A stretch of 64,000 nucleotides of DNA from assembly GCA_964475835.1 (NCBI GenBank), contig CAYYYL010000002.1, forward strand, positions 62,001 through 126,000, in the 5' to 3' direction. The notes under the pieces were generated by a model, which ran no database searches, had not been told where the DNA came from, and saw only the letters and a list, made by a program, of their open reading frames with translations. This document shows, piece by piece, positions 8,584 through 17,310 of the stretch. The first letter of the stretch is position 1. Every line of letters begins with the position of its first letter. The position numbers and the translations under genes are program-made. The stretch is from JABDCI01 sp964475835. Its GTDB lineage: Bacteria > Verrucomicrobiota > Verrucomicrobiia > JABWAM01.

Positions 8584-9840
8584 TCAGTTCGGACGGGGTG
8601 TCTGGGGTGGATTCCTGATCTGGTTTTTTCCCGACGTAAGGTGTCGAAAAAGTGTGGCTGCAAGGATTTTGTGGCCAAAAGGGAGAAGGTGGGGATCGTT
8701 TTCGAAGGAAATTTTTTGATGACTTGATGCGGCTGCGTTTTGAAAGGTGCTCACTGTATCAAGCAGGGGGACCTGTCGCTTTCGGGCAAGTTCCGCGAGC
8801 CATTTGCGCAAAGGGGTGTCGTAGATCTGTCCCATGTGAAAACCAAGTCCACTGCGCCCCGGCCATTCCGTGCCGTTGATTTGAAGCCCGTAAGGATAGT
8901 AGAGCAAAATGACTTTCACGTGATCACGTTGAGCGGCTCCTATGAGGCGCGTCAGGTAGCCCTCCGTTCGTTTCCAGTGCTGGGTCCAATCATAACCCGG
9001 GCGAAGATGTCCAAAACGATCCGTGTCGATATCCCCAAAGCGGATCTGCTCGGGATTCCATTTGTCGGCGAGCAAAGCTGAAAGTTGGGAGTGAGCGAGA
9101 AGAAAACCTTTTGTACGCCCCCAAATAGTGCTTTTTTCCAGGTTCAGGCGGTCGAGTTGATGTCTGGGGGATTCCTGGTTCCGGGATTGACCCAGGAAAA
9201 ACGCGTAGTGCGTATCCTTGAAACCAATCACTTCGTTCTGTGGGCCAAATACGGTGTCCTTTTCGTAGTAGTAGTCATCCTGAAGATCGGAGTTGTCGAT
9301 GGCGATGACGATGGTATCCGGTTGAAAGCTGCGAACACGGTGTTCGTAGAGCTGCCAGTAAAGCAGAGGGGAGTAGCTTGTCTGGCCGAAGTTGTAGATC
9401 TCCCACGCTTGTCCCTTGGTTTCATTCGAAAGAAGGGTCTGAAGTTGTGCGGGATAGGTTTCGTCGTCGCTGACAAATAGCCCCTCGGTAAATGAGTCGC
9501 CGAGAATGGCGATTCGGTGGGTGCCCGGTGCTTTTGCTCTCTGAAACTCCACGCTGCCCCGGAACCCAAGTTCGTTGGTGGTGTAGCGGTAGGGATGGTT
9601 TTCGAGTTGTCCGGTGGTGTTTCGTTTTGGAAAAACGGTATGATGAAATACGGGGTCGAAGTCCTTCAATCGAAGGGTTTGCTCCTTTTGATCAAGATCA
9701 TGCTGGGCATTTTTTATCTGCTCCTCAAGGGGAGGGGCTAGGGCATGGGGAGCCATCCAACGGATTCCACACTCGAGGAAAAGGATCGCTCCGACGGATG
9801 CGAGTCCTGCGAGAAGTGTTTTTTGAAGAGCTTTCCGCAT
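8584..9840 (-). CDS. SGNH/GDSL hydrolase, membrane-anchored
   Basis: 418 residues with an N-terminal membrane anchor or uncleaved signal (residues 8-30). The SGNH blocks are readable: AILGDSFTEG (nucleophile Ser), NFGQTSYSPLLY (block II Gly), AIDNSDLQDD (Asn) and a C-terminal NDPHLLPFGHKILA carrying the Asp-His pair. Members of this family near carbamoyltransferases and glycan flippases often act as acyl esterases or transferases on surface polysaccharides; that role is inferred here. Its closest relative in the window is the gene at 51173-52255, with the same anchor-GDSF-NDLQ(E/D)D layout. It starts 21 bp after the MsbA-like gene on the same strand, so the two are probably co-transcribed. 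Confidence 0.8.
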   Translation of the reverse strand: MRKALQKTLLAGLASVGAILFLECGIRWMAPHALAPPLEEQIKNAQHDLDQKEQTLRLKDFDPVFHHTVFPKRNTTGQLENHPYRYTTNELGFRGSVEFQRAKAPGTHRIAILGDSFTEGLFVSDDETYPAQLQTLLSNETKGQAWEIYNFGQTSYSPLLYWQLYEHRVRSFQPDTIVIAIDNSDLQDDYYYEKDTVFGPQNEVIGFKDTHYAFFLGQSRNQESPRHQLDRLNLEKSTIWGRTKGFLLAHSQLSALLADKWNPEQIRFGDIDTDRFGHLRPGYDWTQHWKRTEGYLTRLIGAAQRDHVKVILLYYPYGLQINGTEWPGRSGLGFHMGQIYDTPLRKWLAELARKRQVPLLDTVSTFQNAAASSHQKISFENDPHLLPFGHKILAATLFRHLTSGKNQIRNPPQTPRPN

Positions 9841-9861
9841 CGAGGACCTTGGGGAACTGAA

Positions 9862-11709
9862 TCACACTTCCTGGAACTGCAGATCGTAAAGTTTTCGATA
9901 GAGCTTACCCCGGGCTAAAAGCTCATCGTGCCGACCCTTTTCAACGATCCGCCCGCGTTCCATAACGACAATCTGATCGGCTTTTTGGACAGTCGAAAGT
10001 CGGTGCGCGATGACCACAACCGTCCTGCCTTCGATTAATTCGTCGAGGGCTGCCTGGACGAACCGTTCGGATTCCGTGTCAAGCGCGGAGGTGGCTTCAT
10101 CGAGGAGAAGAATGGATGGGTTCCTGAGAATAGCACGGGCAATGGCAATGCGTTGTTTCTGTCCTCCTGAAAGTTTGACTCCCTTGTCGCCAACGACGGT
10201 GTCGTAACCCATGGGCTGGGTGAGAATGAATTCGTTGGCAAAGGCCCGGCTTGCGGCTTCAACGATCTGCTTCTCGGTGGCTCCGATGCTGCCGTAACGG
10301 ATGTTGTTCCGGATGGAGTCATTGAAGAGGATTGTATCCTGGGTTACGATGGCCATCTGTTTGCGCAGGGATTCGAACGTGACTCCTCGGATGTCGTGCC
10401 CATCGATGAGGATGTGCCCCGAAATAGGGTCGTAGAATCGAAGCAGTAAACTGAGGAGGGTGCTTTTTCCTGCCCCACTAGGCCCGACAAGGGCCAGGGT
10501 CTTTCCGTGGGCAATATCGAGGCTGATGTTTTGGAGAACTGGGTGGTCATCATAGCGGAAAGAGACATCCTTCAATTGAATGTCATTCCGGATTGGAGGA
10601 AGCTGAATGGCGGCGGGGGCTTCCTTGACCGTGGGTTCGGTGTCGAGGATGGCAAAAATTCGATCCGTGGATGCCAGACTCTTTTGGATGGTTGTGTGCA
10701 GTTTGCTCAGGTTTTTGATGGGGGTGTAGAGCGCGAAAATACCGAAGAGGAGGCCTGCAAGGGTTCCCACAGGCATATGGACATGATAGGCATAGTAGAG
10801 CGCTGCCATCACACCAAACGATGCAACAATTTCGATCAGGGGATTGAGGATGTTGATCGAACGAACGATGCGCATTTGATACGAAAACTGTCGGTAACAG
10901 GTTTGCCAGAATTTTTCGCACTCCTGTTTTTCCATTCCAAAGCCCTTGACCACGCGGACGCCGGTAATGTTTTCGTGGAGATGGGAGAGGATTTCCCCCT
11001 GATTTTCCTGCGAGAGCTTGCTTGTTTTCCGAACCTTTCGACCATAGATGGCGATGGGGAGGATGCAAAGTGGGGCCAGGACCACGGCCGAAAGGGAGAA
11101 TCTCCAGTCCGCCTGCAGGATGGCCCATCCCACCACCACAATGGTGAAGGGGTGTTTGATGGAATCCGCGATGACCGTGGTGATCGCGGATTGGGCCTGC
11201 TGGCAGTCATTGACGAGTCGGGAAATCAGATCCCCCACGTTCGATTTATTGTAAAAATCGAGGGATAACTTTTGCGTGTGAACGAAGACTTTCTGACGAA
11301 TATCGGTGATGATTCTCACGCCGACCCAGCTCAAAAGGTAGTTGCTAAGGTAATCGGTTAGGGCGCGTAGGATCATGGTGGCGGGCACCAGAAGAACGGT
11401 GGCGATGATTTTTGCCTGGGATGGGGTCTCGCCAAAAAGAGTGTTCCACAGGGAAAGCAGTCCGTTCACGAACCGATCGATGAGGGCGTTTTTCCCAAAG
11501 CCAAAAAGGGCCTCGGTGTGGTTTTTCGGCGAGGAGGGGGGGAAAACCGTAGAGAAAATCACGGGAATTCCCTGAACCAGGAGGTAGTTGGTCCATGAAT
11601 TGAGCATTCCGAACAAGATGCCACCGGCAAAGCGCAGGCGATGGGGTTTGAGGAAGCGGATGAGCCGCAGCCAGTTCTGCATGTCCCGAGATGGTGAGGT
11701 GGAAGGCAT
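9862..11709 (-). CDS. MsbA-like ABC exporter (fused membrane and ATPase domains)
   Basis: A half-transporter of 615 residues. Six transmembrane helices lie in the first ~330 residues, followed by an ATPase domain with Walker A GPSGAGKSTLLS, signature LSGGQKQR, Walker B ILLLDEATSALD and H-loop IAHRLST. The family exports lipids, lipid A or polysaccharide-linked lipids as a homodimer. With a downstream SGNH hydrolase and a divergent carbamoyltransferase operon, a role in moving lipid-linked glycan or lipid A is likely, but the substrate is not visible. Either true MsbA or an MsbA-like exopolysaccharide flippase would fit. Confidence 0.85.
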   Translation of the reverse strand: MPSTSPSRDMQNWLRLIRFLKPHRLRFAGGILFGMLNSWTNYLLVQGIPVIFSTVFPPSSPKNHTEALFGFGKNALIDRFVNGLLSLWNTLFGETPSQAKIIATVLLVPATMILRALTDYLSNYLLSWVGVRIITDIRQKVFVHTQKLSLDFYNKSNVGDLISRLVNDCQQAQSAITTVIADSIKHPFTIVVVGWAILQADWRFSLSAVVLAPLCILPIAIYGRKVRKTSKLSQENQGEILSHLHENITGVRVVKGFGMEKQECEKFWQTCYRQFSYQMRIVRSINILNPLIEIVASFGVMAALYYAYHVHMPVGTLAGLLFGIFALYTPIKNLSKLHTTIQKSLASTDRIFAILDTEPTVKEAPAAIQLPPIRNDIQLKDVSFRYDDHPVLQNISLDIAHGKTLALVGPSGAGKSTLLSLLLRFYDPISGHILIDGHDIRGVTFESLRKQMAIVTQDTILFNDSIRNNIRYGSIGATEKQIVEAASRAFANEFILTQPMGYDTVVGDKGVKLSGGQKQRIAIARAILRNPSILLLDEATSALDTESERFVQAALDELIEGRTVVVIAHRLSTVQKADQIVVMERGRIVEKGRHDELLARGKLYRKLYDLQFQEV

Positions 11710-11752
11710 GGAATGAATTACCAGGGGATTCTGTCGTTTTTAGAAGGGGCGC

Positions 11753-12091
11753 ATGTTGGAATCATCTGGGATTGAAATTGTGCCATCAAAGCTGCATCAT
11801 GAGAAGATGGTAATTTCCAAGGAAGAGTCTTTATTGAAGCAGATCTGGAGTGCATGGCTCAAGTTCGGACATTGGATAGGGGAGGTCATGAGCTGGGTAT
11901 GGATGCCCCTCTTCTACTATCTGATTGCCATGCCCTTTGCGCTTGGGGTGAAGATTTTTTCGGATCCCCTGAAGGTGCGCGGGGAGGAAAAGAAAAGTTA
12001 CTGGACCCCAAAAGCCCTTCCGGAATTGAACCTTGCATGGGCCAAAAGTCAGGGGAGCATCGTGCTTCCATCCAAGGAGTCTGAATCATGA
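11753..12091 (+). CDS. Small membrane protein of the carbamoyltransferase operon, unknown function
   Basis: 112 residues. There is one clear hydrophobic segment (SWVWMPLFYYLIAMPFALGV, about residues 47-66), an N-terminal cytoplasmic-looking part, and a C-terminal tail rich in W, K and P (SYWTPKALPELNLAW). Its stop overlaps the start of the carbamoyltransferase gene by 4 bp (ATGA), so the two are translationally coupled and probably work together. Small membrane proteins commonly accompany NodU/SxtI-type carbamoyltransferases, but I do not recognise this one as a named family. The ATG at 11753 has AAGGGG a few bases upstream; a second ATG at 11807 is possible. Confidence 0.7.
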   Translation: MLESSGIEIVPSKLHHEKMVISKEESLLKQIWSAWLKFGHWIGEVMSWVWMPLFYYLIAMPFALGVKIFSDPLKVRGEEKKSYWTPKALPELNLAWAKSQGSIVLPSKESES

Positions 12092-13866
12092 GTGTTATCC
12101 TGGGTTTGTCAGCATTTTATCACGACTCTTCCGCGGCCCTTGTTCGCGATGGGGTGTTGGTTGCTGCGGCGGAAGAGGAGCGTTTTTCCAGAAAAAAGCA
12201 CGATCATGCGTTTCCCTCACTGGCGGTTGATTTCTGCCTTAGGCAGGCAGGACTTCAAATGGAGGATGTGGATCATGTGGTTTTTTACGAGAAGCCTTTT
12301 ACAAAATTCGAACGTATCTTCCAGACTTCCTTGGCTACGTTCCCAAAGGGGGTTGCGGTGTTTCGGGCAGCCATGCAGACTTGGCTTCTCGACAAACTCT
12401 GGATCAAGGCGATCATTCGAGAGCACCTGGGGATCGATCGTGATAAGGTTTTGTTCTGCGATCATCATCTTTCCCATGCCGCGAGTTCCTTTTATTGCTC
12501 CCCGTTTCAGAAGTCGGCTATTCTCACTGTGGACGGGGTGGGTGAGTGGACCACCTCCGCAAAAGGGGTTGCCGACGGAAATGACATTCATCTCCGGAGT
12601 GAAATGCGTTTTCCCCATTCATTGGGGCTTCTGTATAGCGCGTTCACCGCGTTTCTGGGTTTCGAAGTCAACGAGGGCGAGTACAAGGTGATGGGAATGG
12701 CTCCTTATGGGGAGCCGAAGTACATTGACAAGGTTTGGGAATTGATGGACCTGGCGGAGGATGGTTCGTTTCAGCTCAAGATGGAGTACTTCAAATTCCC
12801 GTATTCGCTAAAAAACACCTATAATCGTAATTTTGTCCGGCTATTTGGAAAGCCTCGCACTCCGGAAACGCATTTCTTCACAAAGAATACGGGATTTCCC
12901 TCCTATTTTGGAGCGAAGCCGGGAAATTATGCCGAGCTTGAGCGCGAGAACCAGCACTATGCGGATATTGCCTCAAGCATTCAGAAGGCCGTCGAAGAAA
13001 TTGTGGTTCGAATGGCCCGTTCGCTTCACAAGGAAACGGGCCTGACTGATTTGTGCATGGCGGGGGGGGTGGCTCTGAACAGTGTGGCCAACTGCAGAAT
13101 CCTTCGGGAATCAGGATTCAAGAGGCTCTACATCCAGCCGGGGGCTGGGGACGGTGGGGGGGCGATCGGTGCGGCTCTGCATCTTGCCCATCAAGTTCTG
13201 CAGGAGCCCAGGACTTTTGTCATGAGTCATGCCTATTGGGGGGAATCCTTCAATGACGACCAGGCTGCGGAATTTTTCCGTTCAGAAAACATTCCCCACG
13301 AGCTGGTTAAAAATGAGGACGAACTCGTTTCACGCACGGTGGATGCTTTGAAAAACAAGAAGGTGATTGGCTGGCACCAGGGCAGGTTTGAGTTTGGGCC
13401 CCGAGCCCTGGGAGCACGCAGTATCCTGGCTGATCCACGAACCGCCGAGATGAAGGATATCGTCAATACGAAGATCAAATTCCGCGAGCCCTATCGGCCC
13501 TTTGCTCCCTCCATCCTTGCCGAATCTGCCGAGGAATATTTTGATTTTCCGGGTATTTCCAAACAGGAGGCCGCCAAGTTTATGTTGCTTGTGGCGCCTG
13601 TAAAAAAGGAGAAGCAGGAGGTGATTCCCGCTGTCAGTCATATGGGGACCGGAAGGCTTCAGACCGTGTTCAAGGAAACGAATCCACGATACTACAAATT
13701 GATCCAGGCGTTTGGCCAGGCCACAGGGGTTCCCGTTTTGATGAATACCTCCTACAACCTCAGGGGAGAGCCCATCGTGACCACCCCGGCAAACGCTTTT
13801 CGGACCTTCAAAGCCAGCGAAATGGATCTTCTGGTTGTGGGGAACCATCTGGTCTGGAAGGCATGA
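12088..13866 (+). CDS. NodU/CmcH-family carbamoyltransferase
   Basis: 592 residues. O-carbamoyltransferases of this family transfer a carbamoyl group from carbamoyl phosphate to a sugar or other hydroxyl through a carbamoyl-AMP intermediate. The N-terminal Kae1-like domain shows HDSSAALVRDG, FCDHHLSHAASSF and TVDGVGEWTT. The middle has GGVALNSVANCRI. The C-terminal YrdC-like domain has FGPRALGARSILADPR, REPYRPFAPS and MNTSYNLRGEPIV. The protein is cytoplasmic. It overlaps the small membrane protein upstream, and a divergent MsbA-like exporter and SGNH hydrolase sit next to it, so the acceptor is probably a surface glycan precursor. That acceptor is an inference. Confidence 0.85.
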   Translation: MSVILGLSAFYHDSSAALVRDGVLVAAAEEERFSRKKHDHAFPSLAVDFCLRQAGLQMEDVDHVVFYEKPFTKFERIFQTSLATFPKGVAVFRAAMQTWLLDKLWIKAIIREHLGIDRDKVLFCDHHLSHAASSFYCSPFQKSAILTVDGVGEWTTSAKGVADGNDIHLRSEMRFPHSLGLLYSAFTAFLGFEVNEGEYKVMGMAPYGEPKYIDKVWELMDLAEDGSFQLKMEYFKFPYSLKNTYNRNFVRLFGKPRTPETHFFTKNTGFPSYFGAKPGNYAELERENQHYADIASSIQKAVEEIVVRMARSLHKETGLTDLCMAGGVALNSVANCRILRESGFKRLYIQPGAGDGGGAIGAALHLAHQVLQEPRTFVMSHAYWGESFNDDQAAEFFRSENIPHELVKNEDELVSRTVDALKNKKVIGWHQGRFEFGPRALGARSILADPRTAEMKDIVNTKIKFREPYRPFAPSILAESAEEYFDFPGISKQEAAKFMLLVAPVKKEKQEVIPAVSHMGTGRLQTVFKETNPRYYKLIQAFGQATGVPVLMNTSYNLRGEPIVTTPANAFRTFKASEMDLLVVGNHLVWKA

Positions 13867-13925
13867 TGTTTTCGCACTGTTTTGGGTGGATGCTCCCTTG
13901 TTTTTTGGATGGACAGAAGCATTCG

Positions 13926-13942
13926 TACCTTTCATAAAGGTA
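13926..13942. promoter_or_regulatory. Inverted repeat upstream of ilvN
   Basis: The arms TACCTTT (13926-13932) and AAAGGTA (13936-13942) form a perfect 7-bp stem with a 3-nt loop, ending 16 bp before the ilvN start. It has no T tract, so it does not look like a terminator. It could be an operator or an mRNA hairpin in the leader. Confidence 0.35.
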
Positions 13943-13958
13943 GGCTCCGCATCCCCTT

Positions 13959-14483
13959 ATGGAACACCGCCATACCCTTTCCATTTTAGTTGAGAATAAA
14001 TTCGGCGTCCTTGCCCGGATTGCCGGTCTTTTCAGTGGTCGAGGATTCAATATCGATTCGCTGAACGTGGCTCCCACGCAAAATTCCAAGTTTTCAAGAA
14101 TGACTGTGGTGGTGCGTGGAGACGATAAAACCCTGGAGCAACTGACGCGCCAACTGGAAAAGCTGATCAACGTGATCGAGGTTCAGGATTTTCTTCATGA
14201 TGAGGCGGTCGAACGGGAACTCGTACTCGTTCAGATCAAGGCCGACTCCCGGAGCCGAAGTGAAGCGATGCAGATTGTGGACATTTTTCGTGCAAAAATT
14301 GTGGATGTTCAGCCTGATTCCATTCTTGTGGAAACCACCGGGGCCCAGCGAAAGATTGATGCTTTTCTTCAGATGATCGAACGATTTGGAATCATCGAAA
14401 TGACCCGGACTGGGCGCGTGGCCATGAAGCGCGGGGGAACGGGTTTTGTTCGCCATTTGAGTAAACCTAAAAAAACAGACTAG
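13959..14483 (+). CDS. ilvN: Acetolactate synthase small (regulatory) subunit
   Basis: 174 residues. It is the regulatory subunit that activates acetohydroxyacid synthase and gives it valine feedback inhibition. The N-terminal ACT domain is plain: HTLSILVENKFGVLARIAGL, then FSGRGFNIDSLNVAPTQ. The C-terminal half (about 80-174) matches the second ACT-like domain, with FRAKIVDVQPDSILVETTG. It is followed after only 2 bp by ilvC. The catalytic subunit gene lies 33 kb away at 47827-49614 rather than next to it, which is less usual. The length fits the ~160-175 residues typical of the family. Confidence 0.93.
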   Translation: MEHRHTLSILVENKFGVLARIAGLFSGRGFNIDSLNVAPTQNSKFSRMTVVVRGDDKTLEQLTRQLEKLINVIEVQDFLHDEAVERELVLVQIKADSRSRSEAMQIVDIFRAKIVDVQPDSILVETTGAQRKIDAFLQMIERFGIIEMTRTGRVAMKRGGTGFVRHLSKPKKTD

Positions 14484-14485
14484 CC

Positions 14486-15511
14486 ATGCCTGCAAAAATC
14501 TACACGGACAAAGACGCTAACCTTAACCTGTTGAAAAAGAAAACGGTCGCGGTGATCGGTTTCGGAAGCCAGGGCCACGCTCACGCTTTGAACCTCAAGG
14601 AAAGCGGTGTCCGGGTCCTAATTGGACTCTACAAGGGGAGTAAGTCGATTCCGGTTGCCAAGGCAAAGGGATTCAAGGTTCTCACCACGGCGGAGGCGGT
14701 GAAAGCGGCGGACGTGATTTTTGTGGCAGTGCCGGATTTGAAGATCGCGTCCGTTTACAAAGCGGACATTGCTCCTAATCTGACGCCGGGGAAGACCTTG
14801 CTGTTCAGTCATGGGTTTGCCATTCATTTCAAGACCATCGTTCCTCCGAAGAATGTGAATGTGATCATGGTGGCGCCCAAGGGTCCTGGACACATCGTTC
14901 GTCGTCAATATCAGGAGGGAAAAGGTGTTCCCAGTCTGATCGCGGTGTATCAAAACGCCACCCGGGATGCCAAGCAGATCGCCCTGGCATGGGCGAAGGG
15001 TATTGGGGGAACCCGTGCTGGCGTGATTGAAACGACATTCAAGGAGGAAACGGAAACCGATTTGTTTGGTGAACAATGCGTTCTTTGCGGCGGCACATCG
15101 GCTCTGATTCAGGCAGGTTATGAGACCCTCATTGAAGCGGGCTACCAGCCTGAAATGGCTTATTTTGAATGCCTTCACGAGCTGAAGCTCATCGTGGATC
15201 TCATCAATGAGGCTGGTATCAGCGGCATGCGCTTTTCCATCTCCGAGACGGCGAAGTACGGGGATGTTCGCACCGGCCCCCGCATCGTGACGAAAAAGGT
15301 GAAGGGCGAAATGAAAAAGGCCCTCAAGGAGATCCAGAACGGAAAATTTGCCCGTGAATGGATTCGGGAATCGCGCACGGGAATGAAGCGCTACAAGAGC
15401 CTTCTTGCCCGTGGCCAGCGTCATCCGATTGAAAAGGTTGGGGAGCGGCTTCGTGGTTTGATGCCCTGGATGAAGAAGCGCCAGATCAAGGGTGTTCAAG
15501 CCGCCTACTAG
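14486..15511 (+). CDS. ilvC: Ketol-acid reductoisomerase (NADP+)
   Basis: 341 residues, the usual length of class I KARI. It converts acetolactate and acetohydroxybutyrate to dihydroxy acids in branched-chain amino-acid synthesis. The Rossmann motif GFGSQGHAHALNL is near residue 26, and the C-terminal knotted domain carries the Mg-binding DLFGEQ and the CLHELKLIVDLI and GISGMRFSIS stretches. It starts 2 bp after ilvN. Downstream of its stop a strong hairpin (15526-15554) separates it from lpxI. Confidence 0.95.
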   Translation: MPAKIYTDKDANLNLLKKKTVAVIGFGSQGHAHALNLKESGVRVLIGLYKGSKSIPVAKAKGFKVLTTAEAVKAADVIFVAVPDLKIASVYKADIAPNLTPGKTLLFSHGFAIHFKTIVPPKNVNVIMVAPKGPGHIVRRQYQEGKGVPSLIAVYQNATRDAKQIALAWAKGIGGTRAGVIETTFKEETETDLFGEQCVLCGGTSALIQAGYETLIEAGYQPEMAYFECLHELKLIVDLINEAGISGMRFSISETAKYGDVRTGPRIVTKKVKGEMKKALKEIQNGKFAREWIRESRTGMKRYKSLLARGQRHPIEKVGERLRGLMPWMKKRQIKGVQAAY

Positions 15512-15525
15512 CATCTTGGGAAATT

Positions 15526-15554
15526 CGTGAAGAATTCGCCTACAATTCTTCATG
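15526..15554 (+). promoter_or_regulatory. Hairpin directly before the lpxI start
   Basis: The arms TGAAGAATT (15528-15536) and AATTCTTCA (15544-15552) pair perfectly over 9 bp around a 7-nt loop; with an internal G-T wobble the stem extends to 15526/15554. Its 3' arm runs to within a few bases of the lpxI ATG at 15556. No T tract follows. It could slow transcription after ilvC or mask the lpxI start; no Shine-Dalgarno is visible. Confidence 0.5.
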
Positions 15555-15555
15555 C

Positions 15556-16383
15556 ATGAGTGCCCTCGGCATCATTGCTGGGAATCGCAAGTTCCCTCAA
15601 ATCTTCGCGAAGGAGGCCCGGCGAACGGGATCCCACAAGCTCATTGCTGTTGCGTTCGAGGGGGAGACAGAGAAGGAGATTGAGCGTTACGTCGACTGCG
15701 TGGAATGGGTCAAGCTGGGGCACCTTGGCAAGTTGATTGATGCGTTCAAAAAACACGAAGTGAGGGACGTGGTCATGGTCGGCCAGATTGCCCCCCGAAA
15801 CCTTTTCGCCAGCCTACGGCTGGACCTTCGCATGACGATGCTTCTTGCCCGGCTGAAGAGGCGAAATGCGGAAACCATTTTCGGGGCCGTCGGCGAGGAG
15901 CTGGCACGGGATGGATTGAATCTTGTACCTCACGCAGCATTTTTGGAGCGCTTGATTCCTAAACCGGGACTATTGACCCAAAAAAAACCGACCTCCGGGG
16001 AGCGGGAGGATTTTGCCTTTGGATTTCAGCTCGCCAAAAAAATGGCAGCTCTGGATATTGGTCAGACGGTGGTAGTCAAGCGGGGAACGGTACTTGCTGT
16101 TGAAGCATTTGAGGGAACGGATCGGGCGCTCCTTCGGGGTGGGGAGTTGGGGCAGGGGGATTCAGTGGCCGTCAAGGTGACCAAACCAGGTCAGGACATG
16201 CGTTTTGATATCCCTTGCATTGGCCCACAAACCATCGAAACCCTAAAAAAATCAGGGATAACCGCGATGGGAATTGAAGCCGGGCGGACATTGCTGCTCG
16301 AAATGGAGGAATTACTTGAGTCTGCTAACGATGCCAGGATTGCCATTGAAGCGCTTTCGGAGGAAATGATTTCAAATGAATAA
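15556..16383 (+). CDS. lpxI: UDP-2,3-diacylglucosamine pyrophosphatase LpxI-type
   Basis: 275 residues, typical for LpxI (DUF1009). The enzyme hydrolyses UDP-2,3-diacylglucosamine to lipid X in lipid A synthesis and replaces LpxH in many bacteria. The N-terminal domain reads LGIIAGNRKFPQIFAKEAR with VVMVGQIAPRNLF. The C-terminal domain has VVVKRGTVLAVEAFEGTD, and the DIPCIGPQTIE stretch expected for the catalytic domain. It overlaps the next gene by 8 bp, a coupling often seen between lpxI and a Gfo/Idh-type oxidoreductase. Its presence supports a lipid A-making, didermal host. Confidence 0.88.
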   Translation: MSALGIIAGNRKFPQIFAKEARRTGSHKLIAVAFEGETEKEIERYVDCVEWVKLGHLGKLIDAFKKHEVRDVVMVGQIAPRNLFASLRLDLRMTMLLARLKRRNAETIFGAVGEELARDGLNLVPHAAFLERLIPKPGLLTQKKPTSGEREDFAFGFQLAKKMAALDIGQTVVVKRGTVLAVEAFEGTDRALLRGGELGQGDSVAVKVTKPGQDMRFDIPCIGPQTIETLKKSGITAMGIEAGRTLLLEMEELLESANDARIAIEALSEEMISNE

Positions 16384-17293
16384 ACCCATCCGGGTCGGTG
16401 TGATTGGAGTTGGTTATCTGGGCAAGGAGCATGCCCGTATCTATTCCCAACTCAAGGACTGTGAACTTGTGGGTATTGTGGATTCGAGTGCGAAAACGGC
16501 GGAGGCTATTGCGAAGAAGCTGGGGTGCCGGGTTTTTCCATCCCTTGAGTCACTTTCAGAGCAGGTGGATGCCGTAAGTGTGGTGGTACCCACGACTGCT
16601 CACCGGGAGGTGGCCCGGGTTTTTTTGGAACAGGGAAAGGATGTTTTTATCGAGAAACCCATCGCCGCGACGACACAGGAGGCGGGGGAGCTTGTCCGCC
16701 TTGCCCAGTCCAAAAATGTGTTACTCCAGGTTGGGCACATCGAACGCTTTAATCCCGTGCTTTCCTATCTTGAAAAAAATCTGACCAATCCCCGATTCAT
16801 TGAGGCCCACCGTCTTTCCCCTTATCCCGCGCGGGGAACGGATGTGAGTGTGGTACTGGATTTGATGATCCATGATCTGGATGTGATTTTCCATCTGGTC
16901 GATGCACCTTTGGAGTCTTTTGATGCGGTGGGGGTATCCGTGCTCAGCCCGAGCGAGGATATTGCCAATGTGCGTCTGAAGTTTTCGAACGGATGCGTGG
17001 CCAACATTACCACGAGTCGGATCAGCCCCGAAAAAATGCGCAAGATCCGTGTGTTCTCGGAAAACAGTTACATTTCCCTGGATTATCAAGCTCAGGAGGG
17101 GCTCGTTTATTGGAAGGAAGCCGGGACGATCAAAAGGGAGAAAATTCCTGTGACAAAGGGTGAGCCGCTTCAATTGGAGCTTTCCTCCTTCATCGAAAGC
17201 GTTCGTCATCGCTCAGAACCCAAGGTTAGCGGACACCAGGGAAAACGGGCTTTGGATGTCGCCGTTGCGATTGTGGAGCGGATCCGCGGCTGA
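16376..17293 (+). CDS. Gfo/Idh/MocA-family oxidoreductase
   Basis: 305 residues. An N-terminal Rossmann domain (RVGVIGVGYLGKEHARIYSQ, residues ~4-23) binds NAD(P), the conserved EKP lysine motif is present (FIEKPIAAT), and the C-terminal alpha/beta domain includes the conserved histidine stretch DLMIHDLDVI. The family oxidises or reduces sugars and sugar nucleotides. Its 8-bp overlap with lpxI suggests a role in lipid A or a UDP-sugar pathway, for example a GnnA-like 3-keto step, but no GnnB-like transaminase is nearby, so this is tentative. It ends in a stop codon that sits in a hairpin shared with the convergent IOR gene. Confidence 0.82.
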   Translation: MNKPIRVGVIGVGYLGKEHARIYSQLKDCELVGIVDSSAKTAEAIAKKLGCRVFPSLESLSEQVDAVSVVVPTTAHREVARVFLEQGKDVFIEKPIAATTQEAGELVRLAQSKNVLLQVGHIERFNPVLSYLEKNLTNPRFIEAHRLSPYPARGTDVSVVLDLMIHDLDVIFHLVDAPLESFDAVGVSVLSPSEDIANVRLKFSNGCVANITTSRISPEKMRKIRVFSENSYISLDYQAQEGLVYWKEAGTIKREKIPVTKGEPLQLELSSFIESVRHRSEPKVSGHQGKRALDVAVAIVERIRG

Positions 17294-17310
17294 TTTCCCG
17301 CGAAAATCAG
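17290..17310. repeat. Inverted repeat spanning two convergent stop codons
   Basis: CTGATTT (17290-17296) pairs with AAATCAG (17304-17310), a 7-bp stem with a 7-nt loop. The TGA stops of the Gfo/Idh gene and of the convergent oxidoreductase gene each lie in one arm. It could act as a weak two-way terminator, but there is no T tract on either side. Confidence 0.4.
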
